Numbered from the stretch's first letter, positions 29,203-38,542 are shown. The stretch: 61,427 bases of DNA from an uncultured Verrucomicrobiota bacterium (GCA_903906135.1 CAIVJE010000039.1:1-61427), one strand, 5' to 3'. Notes: generated from the sequence alone by a model not told the origin. Program-made: numbers and translations.

Positions 29203-29218
29203 TGGCATCATAGTTGCT
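29203..29218 (+). promoter_or_regulatory. Sigma-54-type promoter candidate for amtB
   Basis: TGGCATCATAGTTGCT matches the -24/-12 consensus TGGCAC-N5-TTGCW with exactly ten bases between GG and GC and one mismatch in the -24 box. Sigma-54 control of amtB is well known in other bacteria. The predicted transcript start (about 29229) would fall after the AGAGGA ribosome site at 29221-29226, which is a conflict. Confidence 0.5.
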
Positions 29219-29238
29219 CAAGAGGATGAGCACATCCT

Positions 29239-30690
29239 ATGAAAAAAACCTTATATCGCTTACTCCGTTTCGCCACCTTTGCGGGTCTGGCGTTGCTGGC
29301 GACCCAGACCGCGTTGGCACAAACTAACGTCGTGGCTCCCGCGGCTCCGACGGCTGACGAGCGCATCGCTGCGTTGGAGGCCTACATCAATAATACTGAT
29401 CCGGGGAAATCGCTCACCGGCGTGGCTGGTCCGGGTCACAATGCGTGGATGATGACGAGCGCTGCGTTAGTGCTCTTCATGACTCTGCCTGGTCTCGCGC
29501 TTTTCTATGGTGGTTTGGTCCGCACTAAAAACGTGCTCTCCGTCATGGCGCAATGCTTGGGCATCGCTGGTCTGGTTACCATCTTGTGGTGGGCATTCGG
29601 TTATAGTCTCGTGTTCGGGAAAAATTTCGGGAGCCCATTTTTGGGCGGCTCAGAATTTTTCTTTTTTAAAGGCGTCGAGAGCGCGACGAATACCGATTAT
29701 GCTTATTGGGTCTCGCATAATGTTTTCGCGATTTACCAACTCATGTTCGCGATTATTACCCCGGCGCTCATCGTCGGCGCTATCGCCGAGCGCCTGAAGT
29801 TTTCTGCGCTCATGGTTTTTGTCACGGTCTGGATGTTCGTGGTTTATTTCCCGTTGGCGCACATGATCTGGGGCGTCACGGGCTATATGAACGGTGTTTG
29901 GAACGCTGGGGCCGCGATTAAAGCAATCGATTTTGCCGGCGGCACCGTGGTGCACATGTCTTCAGGGTGGTCAGCCTTGATTCTTTGCTTAATTCTGGGG
30001 CCGCGGCTGGGTTTCGGGAAAACTCCGATGCCGCCGCATAGCTTGGTGCTGTGCATGGTGGGCACTGGCATGCTCTGGGTGGGTTGGTACGGCTTTAATG
30101 CTGGTTCGGCCGTCGCCGCTGACGGCGTGGCGGCGAATGCCTTTACGACGACGACGCTCGCGACCGCCGTGGCTTCGTTCACGTGGGCGGCACTCGAATA
30201 TTTTACCCGTGGCAAAGCGAGCGTCCTCGGCTTTTGCTCCGGGGCGATCGCTGGATTGGTGGTCGTCACCCCAGCGTGCGGTTTCATCACCAGCACCTCT
30301 TCGGTTTGGGTCGGCCTGCTGGCCGGCGCGATTCCGTTTCTCGCCTGTACCAAATTGAAAGGCTGGCTCAAATATGATGACGCGCTTGATACCTTTGGCG
30401 TGCATGCCGTCGGCGGCACCTTGGGGGCTTTTATTACCGGTATCTTTGCCACGGCTTCGGTTAATGGTAACCTCAATACGAATCTCAAGGCTATCGTCGG
30501 TCACTCCCTCTGGTTGGAGCAGCTGAAAGCCATGGGGCTAACCGTTGCTCTTTCGGTGGTTTCAACAGTGATCATTGCCTACGTGATCAAAGCCACGATC
30601 GGTCTGCGCCCTGAGCTCGAGGATGAGCAAACGGGCCTCGATCTCACCGATCACGGGGAGGAAGGCTATATCTACGAAGCCAAATCATAA
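29239..30690 (+). CDS. amtB: Ammonium transporter AmtB
   Basis: This is a trimeric inner-membrane ammonium channel. A signal peptide at residues 1-27 ('LALLATQTALAQ') and a roughly 40-residue periplasmic stretch precede eleven membrane helices, a layout known for many AmtB proteins. Family signatures are 'GLALFYGGLVRTKNVLS' near residue 85, 'DFAGGTVVHMSSGWSALI' near 235 with the first pore His, and 'DTFGVHAVGGTLGAFITG' near 385 with the second. It lies 20 bases before the second PII gene, the classical amtB-glnK pair in which the PII plugs the channel when ammonium is plentiful. An upstream sigma-54-like element suggests nitrogen control. Confidence 0.96.
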   Translation: MKKTLYRLLRFATFAGLALLATQTALAQTNVVAPAAPTADERIAALEAYINNTDPGKSLTGVAGPGHNAWMMTSAALVLFMTLPGLALFYGGLVRTKNVLSVMAQCLGIAGLVTILWWAFGYSLVFGKNFGSPFLGGSEFFFFKGVESATNTDYAYWVSHNVFAIYQLMFAIITPALIVGAIAERLKFSALMVFVTVWMFVVYFPLAHMIWGVTGYMNGVWNAGAAIKAIDFAGGTVVHMSSGWSALILCLILGPRLGFGKTPMPPHSLVLCMVGTGMLWVGWYGFNAGSAVAADGVAANAFTTTTLATAVASFTWAALEYFTRGKASVLGFCSGAIAGLVVVTPACGFITSTSSVWVGLLAGAIPFLACTKLKGWLKYDDALDTFGVHAVGGTLGAFITGIFATASVNGNLNTNLKAIVGHSLWLEQLKAMGLTVALSVVSTVIIAYVIKATIGLRPELEDEQTGLDLTDHGEEGYIYEAKS

Positions 30691-30698
30691 GCCCTTAA

Positions 30699-31049
<351 letters not shown>

Positions 31050-31071
31050 TTTTTGGGGTTGTCGTCAATCT

Positions 31072-31105
31072 AGCCGGTCTCCGCAGGGAGGCCGGCTTTT
31101 TCTTT
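31072..31105 (+). terminator. Intrinsic terminator after glnK
   Basis: An eleven-pair stem, AGCCGGTCTCC with GGAGGCCGGCT (one G-U pair), has a GCAG loop and a following T-rich tract. It separates the nitrogen genes from the hydroxyproline operon. Confidence 0.9.
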
Positions 31106-31143
31106 GATAAATGCTGCGAGCTGCCCATGATGAGTTTCTTGTA

Positions 31144-32076
31144 ATGGCTTCATCATTGGCGCTTAAAATTTTAGATTCCCATACTGGAGGTGAGCCGACT
31201 CGGCTCGTGCTCGCGGGAGGTCCAGAGCTGGGCGGGGGTCCACTCGCGGAGCGCGTAAAAATATTTCAGACTGAGTACGATTCCTTTCGATCGGCGATTG
31301 TTAACGAGCCCCGCGGTTCGGCCATGGTGGTGGGCGCGCTGCTCTGCGCCCCGCATGATCTTAGCTGCCAGTTTGGCGTTATTTTTTTTAATAATGTGGG
31401 CTACCTCGGCATGTGCGGGCACGGCACGATGGGCCTGGTAGTGTCACTAGCTTATCTGGGACGGCTCCAGCCTGGCCTGGTGCGGATTGATACGCCCGTG
31501 GGCCCCATCGAGGCGATCCTGCACGCTAATGGAGAAGTCTCGGTGACTAATGTTGCGAGCTATCGCCGCGAGCGCGGGCTCAAGCTCACTTTGCCCGGCG
31601 GCGGGAACGTATCGTGCGACCTCGCTTGGGGCGGCAATTGGTTTTGCCTCATCGAGCAGCATGGACTGTCTCTGGCATTAGCCAATCTAGCTCAATTAAC
31701 CGATTATTGTGGCCGCGTCCGTCAGGCACTCAAGGCCGCGGGTTTTCCGGAAGTTGATCATGTCGAATTGTGTGACCGTTCAGCGCGGGTGGGGGTTGAT
31801 AGTAAGAATTTTGTGCTTTGTCCTGGCCTCGCTTATGATCGTTCCCCTTGCGGCACGGGCACGAGTGCCAAACTCGCTTGCCTCGCCGCTGACGGCAAGC
31901 TGGCCCCCGACGTGGAATGGGTGCAGGAAAGCATCGTGGGCAGCATTTTTCGGGCGAAATATTCTCGGCGCGGGGAGGAAATTATCCCCACCATTACGGG
32001 ATCAGCTCATGTCATGGGGGAGGGCACGCTGATCTTGGATCCAGAAGATCCTTTCTGCTGGGGCCTTCCGGCCTGA
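31144..32076 (+). CDS. 4-hydroxyproline 2-epimerase (proline racemase family)
   Basis: This enzyme should convert trans-4-hydroxy-L-proline to cis-4-hydroxy-D-proline, the first step of bacterial hydroxyproline breakdown. Both catalytic cysteines are present: 'GMCGHGTMG' near residue 90 and 'SPCGTGTSAK' near 245. The N-terminus 'LKILDSHTGGEPTR' is typical of the epimerase rather than proline racemase. I prefer ATG 31144 (310 residues) over ATG 31111, which sits against the terminator T-tract and adds 11 unrelated residues. The next three genes complete the pathway, which strongly supports the assignment (lhpA-type in Pseudomonas nomenclature). No promoter or regulator could be identified. Confidence 0.93.
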   Translation: MASSLALKILDSHTGGEPTRLVLAGGPELGGGPLAERVKIFQTEYDSFRSAIVNEPRGSAMVVGALLCAPHDLSCQFGVIFFNNVGYLGMCGHGTMGLVVSLAYLGRLQPGLVRIDTPVGPIEAILHANGEVSVTNVASYRRERGLKLTLPGGGNVSCDLAWGGNWFCLIEQHGLSLALANLAQLTDYCGRVRQALKAAGFPEVDHVELCDRSARVGVDSKNFVLCPGLAYDRSPCGTGTSAKLACLAADGKLAPDVEWVQESIVGSIFRAKYSRRGEEIIPTITGSAHVMGEGTLILDPEDPFCWGLPA

Positions 32077-32105
32077 TTATCGTAATTATCCATTATATTT
32101 AAGTT

Positions 32106-33368
32106 ATGCGTGAATCAAAATCAGTGATCGTCTGCGGCGGAGGCATCGTGGGCCTGTGCTGTGCCTATTATTTAGCCCGTGAGGGACGCAGTGTCACCGT
32201 GCTGGAGCGCAATGGGGAAGTGCGTGATCATTGTGCGCTCGGCAGCGCTGGTTATGTTTCGCCGAGTCACGTCATTCCCCTCGCGGCGCCGGGCATGGTC
32301 TGGCAGGGCCTGAAGTGGATGCTTAATCCCCGCAGTCCATTCTATATTAAGCCGCGCCTCGATAGCGATTTGCTCCGCTGGAGTTGGCTTTTCATGCGCT
32401 CCGCCAATCGGGCGCACGTGGAGCGCGCTGCGCCAATTTTGCGTGATCTTTGTGTGGCCAGTCGCGCGCTTTTCGAAGAATTAGACGATATTACCGGTCA
32501 TGCTTTTGAGTTTAAAAAAGAGGGTCTGCTCAATCTTTGTAAAACAGCGGCCGGCCTAGATCACGAAGCCCACGGCCTCGCCCGCATTGCCAATGAACTC
32601 GGCGTTGAGGCCCAAATCTTAAATGCCGCGCAGACTGCGGCGCTGGAGCCGGGCATTAAACTGGATGTCGCCGGTTCAGTTTATTTTCCGATTGATGCTC
32701 ACCTGACGCCGTGGCGTTTCGCGCAAACCCTGACGGCTTTGCTCAAGGAGATGGGCGTGCGCTTCCAATGGAATACGACAATTTTTGGTTGGCGAACTGA
32801 GGCCGGACGGATTGCCGCGGTGCAAACCACGGCGGGTGATTTACTCGCCGATGAATTTGTTCTCACGGGTGGTTCGTGGGCCCCTTCGATGCTGACGGGT
32901 TTGGGCCTTCGGCTGCCGTTGCAAGCCGGCAAAGGCTACAGTCTTACTTTGCCGCAGCCGCGCTTTAAAGTTACTAAGCCCATGATCTGTACTGAGCGCC
33001 GGATCGCGGTAACGCCCATGGGGGACACCCTGCGCTTTGGTGGCACGATGGAGTTAAGTGGGATTAACCATCACGTGCGGCTGGAGCGGGTGCAGCAGAT
33101 TATTGATTCTGTGCCGCTTTATTTTCCCGAACTTACGGCCGCAGATTTTTCTGGGATTCAGCCTTGGCATGGTTTGCGGCCAGTGGCCCCCGACGGCATG
33201 CCTTATCTGGGTCGCTTTAATCGTTATCGAAATCTGACGGCGGCTTGTGGCCACGCCATGTTGGGGGTTACAATGGCGCCCATCAGTGGCTTGCTCGTAG
33301 CTGAAATTCTCGCCGGTCGTAAACCCTCGGTAGCTTTGCAGATGCTGGACCCTAATCGGTACGCCTAA
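32106..33368 (+). CDS. FAD-dependent D-hydroxyproline dehydrogenase (DadA-like)
   Basis: This 420-residue flavoprotein of the DAO/DadA family begins with the FAD-binding fold 'SVIVCGGGIVGLCCAYYLAREG' and has the late motif 'GLRPVAPDGMPYLG' near residue 360 and 'ACGHAMLGVTMAPISG' near 380. By context it should oxidise cis-4-hydroxy-D-proline to 1-pyrroline-4-hydroxy-2-carboxylate and pass electrons to the respiratory chain. It is the single-polypeptide type, not the multi-subunit enzyme of some Pseudomonas. Sequence alone would also allow D-amino acid dehydrogenase activity. It follows the epimerase gene by 29 bases and is probably in the same operon. Confidence 0.9.
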   Translation: MRESKSVIVCGGGIVGLCCAYYLAREGRSVTVLERNGEVRDHCALGSAGYVSPSHVIPLAAPGMVWQGLKWMLNPRSPFYIKPRLDSDLLRWSWLFMRSANRAHVERAAPILRDLCVASRALFEELDDITGHAFEFKKEGLLNLCKTAAGLDHEAHGLARIANELGVEAQILNAAQTAALEPGIKLDVAGSVYFPIDAHLTPWRFAQTLTALLKEMGVRFQWNTTIFGWRTEAGRIAAVQTTAGDLLADEFVLTGGSWAPSMLTGLGLRLPLQAGKGYSLTLPQPRFKVTKPMICTERRIAVTPMGDTLRFGGTMELSGINHHVRLERVQQIIDSVPLYFPELTAADFSGIQPWHGLRPVAPDGMPYLGRFNRYRNLTAACGHAMLGVTMAPISGLLVAEILAGRKPSVALQMLDPNRYA

Positions 33369-33416
33369 TTTTTCTAAATCCAACCCGAGCGAGGACCGCT
33401 GTACCGCAAAAATTAA

Positions 33417-34316
33417 ATGCTTATGAATTGGAAAGGTGTTATTCCTGCTATTACGACTAACCTCGCGGCTGACCTCACCGTCGACCATTCCGCCCTGGCC
33501 GCTCATTGCCGTTGGATGATTGATAGCGGCTGTACGGGGCTCGTTGTTGGCGGTTCGCTGGGAGAAGCGGCGACGCTTAGTTTCGAGGAGAAGATTGCCA
33601 TTGTTCGTACGAGCGTCGCGGCCGTGGCGGGACGCGCCCCCGTGGTGCTGGGCATTGCCTCCCTGAGCACGCTTGAAGCGGTGGCGTTAGCGCAAGCGGC
33701 CGAACGGGCTGGCGCGCAGGGTCTGATGGTCCTGCCGCCTTATGTTTATTCCAGTGATTGGCGTGAAATGAAAACACACGTCAGCGCTGTCATTGCTGCG
33801 ACCAAGCTTTCTTGTCTGCTGTATAATAATCCTCCCGCCTATAAAACTGATTTTCTGCCAGAGCAGATCGCCGAACTTGCGAGTCTGCATCCTAATTTGC
33901 ACGCGGTGAAAGAATCGAGTGGTGACACTCGCCGGGTCACTGCAATTCAAGCGGCGGTTGGCCCCCGCTTGGCGGTCTTAGTGGGAATGGATGACGCCAT
34001 TGTTGAAGGTATCTACGCTGGCGCGGTGGGCTGGATTGCTGGGTTGGTAAATGCGTTTCCGGTTGAATCAGTCGCGCTCTTTAATTTGGCCAGTCGTGGT
34101 GAGAAGGCGCGGGCGGCGGCGCTCTACGCTTGGTTTCTTCCGCTGCTCCGCCTCGATACCGTGCCCAAATTTGTGCAGCTGATTAAATGGGTGCAGGCCG
34201 AGGTTGGCCGCGGTACGCCGTTTGTTCGTGCTCCGCGCTTGGAATTGGCCGGGCCTGATCTGGCCGCGGCGCGGGCGGTGTTGACGGCGGCCTTGCAGCA
34301 TCCTCCGGCTTGGTGA
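33417..34316 (+). CDS. 1-pyrroline-4-hydroxy-2-carboxylate deaminase (DapA family)
   Basis: This is a class I aldolase-fold protein of 299 residues related to dihydrodipicolinate synthase. The Schiff-base lysine is in 'LHAVKESSGDTRR' near residue 165, the catalytic Tyr in 'LLYNNPPAY' near residue 138, and the GGxxGE-type motif in 'VVGGSLGEAATLS' near residue 45. By context it should deaminate and dehydrate the pyrroline to 2,5-dioxovalerate (alpha-ketoglutarate semialdehyde), releasing ammonia. A DapA role is unlikely because no lysine genes are near. Two close starts exist, ATG 33417 and ATG 33423; the choice changes only two residues. The neighbouring genes lie 48 bases before and 54 bases after. 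Confidence 0.9.
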   Translation: MLMNWKGVIPAITTNLAADLTVDHSALAAHCRWMIDSGCTGLVVGGSLGEAATLSFEEKIAIVRTSVAAVAGRAPVVLGIASLSTLEAVALAQAAERAGAQGLMVLPPYVYSSDWREMKTHVSAVIAATKLSCLLYNNPPAYKTDFLPEQIAELASLHPNLHAVKESSGDTRRVTAIQAAVGPRLAVLVGMDDAIVEGIYAGAVGWIAGLVNAFPVESVALFNLASRGEKARAAALYAWFLPLLRLDTVPKFVQLIKWVQAEVGRGTPFVRAPRLELAGPDLAAARAVLTAALQHPPAW

Positions 34317-34370
34317 GAGGCTCTTTTGACTCGCCGGGTGCCGGGTTGATGGCCAGCTTCAGCGTTTTTT

Positions 34371-35966
34371 ATGAAACCTGATGGAAGTTCACTTATTGGT
34401 TTTGGTTCCAGTGCGCCTGGTGGCGCGGAGTTTTTGGCATTTGATCCCGCCCGCGGAATCTCCTTGGAGCCAACTTTCTGCTCGGCAACGGGCCACGATC
34501 TCGAGCGGGCCGTGCAATTAGCGGCCGCCGCTGCGCCGCTTTGGGCCAAACTTTCTGGAGCTCAGCGCAATAAATTTTTACGCACCATTGCGGATAATCT
34601 TGAAAAAAAATCGGCGGATCTCGTCGCGCGGGCTCAACAAGAAACCGCCTTACCGGAAGCGCGTTTGAAAGGTGAAGTTGCACGGACGGCTGGTCAGTTG
34701 CGTCTTTATGGCGAAACCGCCGAGCGCGGCGATTGGCTCGATGCACGCATTGAGACCGCGCAGCCGGAGCGTCAACCGCTGCCCAAACCCGATCACCGCT
34801 CTTTGCTACGACCCTTGGGTCCCGTCGTGGTATTTGGTTCGAGTAATTTTCCGTTTGCCTACTCGGTGGCCGGGGGTGACACCGCCTCCGCTTTTGCCGC
34901 CGGTTGCCCAGTGATTGTGAAGGCGCATTCCGCTCATCCGGGCACCAGCGAACTCGTGGGACGTTTGATTCTCCATGCGGTCAGAGATTGCGGCCTACCA
35001 GAGGGCACCTTCTCTCTGTTATTCGATGCCGGCTTGGCGGTGGGCCAGGCGTTAGTTCAGCATCCCTTAGTTAAAGCGGTTGGTTTTACGGGATCCCTGC
35101 GCGGCGGTCGTGCGCTAACGGATCTGGCCGCTGCCCGCCCCGAGCCCATTCCCGTCTATGCGGAGATGGGCAGTATTAATCCTGTGTTCATCTTGCCGGG
35201 CGCGTTGGCGGAAAGACCGGCTGCACTCGTTGATGGACTGCATGCGTCCGCTACCGTCGGGGTCGGCCAATTTTGCACCAATCCCGGTTTGATCGTGCTG
35301 GTCCGTTCGACCGCGGCGGAAGATTTCTTGAAAAACGTAGGTGCGAAATTAGCCGCGACTCCCCCCGCCGCGATGTTGACGGCCGCAATCTGTGCTAATT
35401 TCAGGAAAGGAGTAACCGCCCGCGCTCGCATCACCGGGGTTCGCCCGCTGCCTGTCCCATCGGCTGATGACGCGCGACTGTCGACTGTCGCCGCTCCGGT
35501 TTGGTTTGAAACATCGGCGCAAGATTATTCGAGTAATCCAAATTTGGCGGAGGAGATTTTTGGCCCGAGCTCTTTAGTGGTGTGGTGTAAAGATTCTGCT
35601 GAAATGTTGGCGGTGGCGCATGACCTTTCCGGCAATCTCACGGCGACTTTGCACGCCGGCACGGCGGAAGTCGCCGCGCAAGGGGCGCTGCTTGATATTT
35701 TAGCGAACAAAGCCGGCCGGGTGATACTAAACGGATTTCCGACGGGACTCGAAGTGAGCTCAGCTATTGTCCACAGTGGGCCGTATCCTGCCACCAGTGA
35801 TGGTGGCCGCAGCACCTCAGTCGGCACGCGGGCCCTCACCCGTTGGGTGCGGCCCGTCTGTTATCAGAATTTTACCGAGGGATTGCTGCCGCCAGAATTG
35901 CAAAATGCGAATCCCCAGGGCCTGCGTCGATTGGTCAATGGCGCGTGGACGAACGGCGCAATTTGA
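34371..35966 (+). CDS. Alpha-ketoglutarate semialdehyde dehydrogenase
   Basis: This 531-residue aldehyde dehydrogenase should oxidise 2,5-dioxovalerate to 2-oxoglutarate with NAD(P), the final step of hydroxyproline breakdown. The catalytic Cys is in 'VGQFCTNPGLIVL' near residue 300, the catalytic Glu in 'YAEMGSINPVF' near 265, and the cofactor region is 'VVFGSSNFPFAYSVAGGDTASAFAAGCPVIVKAH' (shown here as two short blocks in the protein near 160-185). The sequence style matches type III KGSADH found in hydroxyproline clusters. The same activity also serves sugar-acid pathways, but the neighbours favour hydroxyproline. It is the last gene of the four-gene set and converges with a TPR gene. Confidence 0.92.
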   Translation: MKPDGSSLIGFGSSAPGGAEFLAFDPARGISLEPTFCSATGHDLERAVQLAAAAAPLWAKLSGAQRNKFLRTIADNLEKKSADLVARAQQETALPEARLKGEVARTAGQLRLYGETAERGDWLDARIETAQPERQPLPKPDHRSLLRPLGPVVVFGSSNFPFAYSVAGGDTASAFAAGCPVIVKAHSAHPGTSELVGRLILHAVRDCGLPEGTFSLLFDAGLAVGQALVQHPLVKAVGFTGSLRGGRALTDLAAARPEPIPVYAEMGSINPVFILPGALAERPAALVDGLHASATVGVGQFCTNPGLIVLVRSTAAEDFLKNVGAKLAATPPAAMLTAAICANFRKGVTARARITGVRPLPVPSADDARLSTVAAPVWFETSAQDYSSNPNLAEEIFGPSSLVVWCKDSAEMLAVAHDLSGNLTATLHAGTAEVAAQGALLDILANKAGRVILNGFPTGLEVSSAIVHSGPYPATSDGGRSTSVGTRALTRWVRPVCYQNFTEGLLPPELQNANPQGLRRLVNGAWTNGAI

Positions 35967-36015
35967 GGCCAGCAATTTTGTTGGCCCAATCGGCCCCGGA
36001 TCCACGCCGGGTTCG

Positions 36016-36513
36016 TTACAGCTTGGCGGCGGCGTGTCGAATCGCGCGCTGGTAGGCGGTGAGGCCGGGATCTTCCGTCGTGGCGCAGAGCGTTTCCAAG
36101 GCAAGCTGCAGCGCTTCAGTCTGCCGGCCTTGAGCATGGAGGGTTAGCGTCAGAAAAATCGCAAATTCCGGATTATCGGGGAATTGAAGTTGGCCGGAAC
36201 GGAGCACGTCAGCCGAGCGCTGTAATTGACCGAGGAGGCGCAACGTTGAGCCTAATCCCAATTGAGCGCCTGATAGTTCGTTGGGTGACAGGCCGAGGGC
36301 GATTGCTTTTTCGTAGTAGGGCAGGGCCTCGGCCGCGCGATCGAGCACGTCACAGGTCCAAGCTAATTGGAAATTGATCTCGGCGACATTCGGGTAGCGC
36401 TCGTCGAGTGATTTTAGTCGCGGCAAAATTTCCTGCGACTGCCCGTGGGCTCGCGCGCCAACGATGGCGTCGAGTTCAGGTTTCCAAGGTGGAATTGCTG
36501 AAGCGGGGGACAT
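36016..36513 (-). CDS. Small TPR protein
   Basis: This is a soluble 165-residue protein with about three TPR-type repeats: 'VAEINFQLAWTCDVLDRAAEALPYYEKAI' in pieces near residues 40-70, then 'AQLGLGSTLRLLGQLQRSADVL' and 'FLTLTLHAQGRQTEALQLAL'. The last part resembles the C-terminal repeats of the PF12688-type TPR family. I start at ATG 36513 ('MSPASAIPPWKPELD'), because the longer ORF overlaps thrS with a low-complexity Arg/Pro stretch. It follows thrS by 67 bases on the same strand and may be read from its transcript. Function is unknown. Confidence 0.72.
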   Translation of the reverse strand: MSPASAIPPWKPELDAIVGARAHGQSQEILPRLKSLDERYPNVAEINFQLAWTCDVLDRAAEALPYYEKAIALGLSPNELSGAQLGLGSTLRLLGQLQRSADVLRSGQLQFPDNPEFAIFLTLTLHAQGRQTEALQLALETLCATTEDPGLTAYQRAIRHAAAKL

Positions 36514-36580
36514 GAAACAAGGCTTGGCGGCGAGTGTAGGCCCCGCTGGATCCCACTCGGCGAGAGCGGGATTTGCTGGG

Positions 36581-38527
36581 TTAGGCCTTGGGGGGTTGCT
36601 GGTGGGCGGGCGCCGCCACGATCTTCTTCTCGGGCAGTGCGCGAGTGGCGACCTCCTGTTTAAAGCGGGCGATGACCTCTTCAACTTTTAGGATGCCTTC
36701 GTCGCCTTTGGCGCGGGAGCGGACCGATACGCTCTGGGCTTCCGCTTCCTTTTGGCCGAGCACGAGCACGTAAGGAATTTTTTCAAGTTCAGCCCGGCGG
36801 ATTTTTGCACCAAGCTTATCAGAGTGCGCATCGATTGACACGCGCAGGTCGGCGGCGAGCAATTGCGTATGCAAAGCTTGGGCGTACTCGATCACCTTAT
36901 CGCTGATGGGGACGATCCGGACTTGTTCCGGGGCAAGCCAGAGCGGGAAATCTCCACCGAAATGCTCGATGAGCACGCCGCAGAAACGCTCCATCGAACC
37001 AAAGGGCGCGCGGTGGATCATGACGGGACGGTGCGAGGCGTTGTCGGCTCCGATGTAGGTAAGGTCGAAGCGCACGGGTAAATTATAATCGACCTGCACG
37101 GTGCCGAGCTGCCACTCGCGGCCGATGACATCTTTAATCACGAAGTCGATTTTTGGTCCGTAGAAAGCGGCTTCGCCGGGCTCTTCCGTGAAAGGCACGC
37201 CCAACGTTTTGGCGGCCTCGCGGCAGGCGTTTTCGGCTTTATCCCAATTGGCGGAGTCCCCGGTGTATTTCTGGGAGTCAGGATCGCGCAGGCCAACGCG
37301 GACGCGGTAATCGGCCATACCTAAGGTGGTGAGAACTGTTTTTACCAGAGACAGACAGCCAATAATTTCTTTGGGCACCTGCTCTTCGGTACAGAAAAGA
37401 TGGGCATCATCTTGAGTAAATCCGCGGACGCGAGTCATGCCGCTGAGTTCACCAGACTGTTCCCAACGGTAAACGGTGCCAAACTCCGCCAGCCGCACTG
37501 GTAAGTCGCGGTAGGAATGTGGCTGCGAGGCGAAAATCTTAATGTGATGCGGGCAATTCATCGGCTTCAGCAAAAAGCCATCGATGAGTTGGTCGTCAGG
37601 GAGCACCCGATCCTTGGTGATCGTCTCTTGTCCGGTAAGTCGGTTAACTTTTTCCGCAAGATGGCCCGAGACCGCTTCAATGCGATTCGACATTTCCGCG
37701 CAGGAGCAACCGGCCGAGGTAAGTTGTTCGAGGAATTCTCGCTCAACGACGGGCGGAAATTGGGAGTCTTTGTAGTACGGAAAGTGGCCGGAAGTTTTAT
37801 ACAGTGAGAGTCGGCCAATGTGGGGCGTGAAAACTTGCGAGTAACCCTGCTTGCGCAGTTCCCCCATGATGAAATCTTGCAATTGCTGCCGCAGAATAGA
37901 GCCGTTGGGGGTCCAAAGAATCAGGCCTTGGCCAACATCTTCATCGATGTGAAAAAGCTTTAATTCTTTGCCGAGTTTGCGGTGGTCGCGCAACTTAGCC
38001 TGCTCCATCTGGGTGAGGTAATTAGCCAATTCCTCTTTGGTCGGGAAAGCGGTGCCGTAGATGCGCTGGAGTTGCTTGTTGGTCTCGTCACCGCGGTGGT
38101 AGGCACCGGCGATGGACAGGAGTTTGAAAGCCTTCAGCTTCGCCGTGTAGCGAACGTGGGAGCCGGCGCAGAGATCCGTGAACTCACCGTTGGTGTAGAA
38201 GGAAATTTTCTCATCCGCGGGAATATCCGCGAGGCGGCCGAGTTTGTAACGTTCTTGGCCGCGGGATTTGATGATCTCAATCGCTTCCTCGCGGGAAACT
38301 TCTTTGCGGTCGAAGCGCTGATTCTCCTCAGCGATTTTTTTCATTTCGGCCTCGATCTTAATGAGATCATCGGCGGTGAATTTGTGCTCTAAATCGATGT
38401 CGTAGTAGAAACCAGTATCAGTCGGCGGACCGATATCTAGTTTGGCCTCAGGGAAAAGGCGGAGAATGGCAGTCGCAAGGACGTGCGAGGCCGAGTGGCG
38501 GAGTTCTTCGAGCGGAGACATCGACAT
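36581..38527 (-). CDS. thrS: Threonyl-tRNA synthetase lacking the TGS domain
   Basis: This is a class II synthetase charging tRNA-Thr. The start at 38527 opens directly on the editing (N2/SAD) domain 'HSASHVLATAILRLFP', so the usual N-terminal TGS domain is absent. The 78 extra residues of the longer ORF do not resemble TGS. Motif 2 'GTVYRWEQSGELSGMTRVRGF' is near residue 350 and the active-site Zn ligand in 'LKPMNCPHH' near 322. Motif 3 is in the 'HRAPFGSMERFCGVLIEHFGG' region near 510. Oddity: about 65 residues separate 'YKDSQFPP' from 'LKPMNCPHH', roughly 45-50 more than in the E. coli enzyme. The leader has a hairpin covering AAGGAGGA. Confidence 0.95.
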   Translation of the reverse strand: MSMSPLEELRHSASHVLATAILRLFPEAKLDIGPPTDTGFYYDIDLEHKFTADDLIKIEAEMKKIAEENQRFDRKEVSREEAIEIIKSRGQERYKLGRLADIPADEKISFYTNGEFTDLCAGSHVRYTAKLKAFKLLSIAGAYHRGDETNKQLQRIYGTAFPTKEELANYLTQMEQAKLRDHRKLGKELKLFHIDEDVGQGLILWTPNGSILRQQLQDFIMGELRKQGYSQVFTPHIGRLSLYKTSGHFPYYKDSQFPPVVEREFLEQLTSAGCSCAEMSNRIEAVSGHLAEKVNRLTGQETITKDRVLPDDQLIDGFLLKPMNCPHHIKIFASQPHSYRDLPVRLAEFGTVYRWEQSGELSGMTRVRGFTQDDAHLFCTEEQVPKEIIGCLSLVKTVLTTLGMADYRVRVGLRDPDSQKYTGDSANWDKAENACREAAKTLGVPFTEEPGEAAFYGPKIDFVIKDVIGREWQLGTVQVDYNLPVRFDLTYIGADNASHRPVMIHRAPFGSMERFCGVLIEHFGGDFPLWLAPEQVRIVPISDKVIEYAQALHTQLLAADLRVSIDAHSDKLGAKIRRAELEKIPYVLVLGQKEAEAQSVSVRSRAKGDEGILKVEEVIARFKQEVATRALPEKKIVAAPAHQQPPKA

Positions 38528-38542
38528 GGTGTGGTTGGGTTT

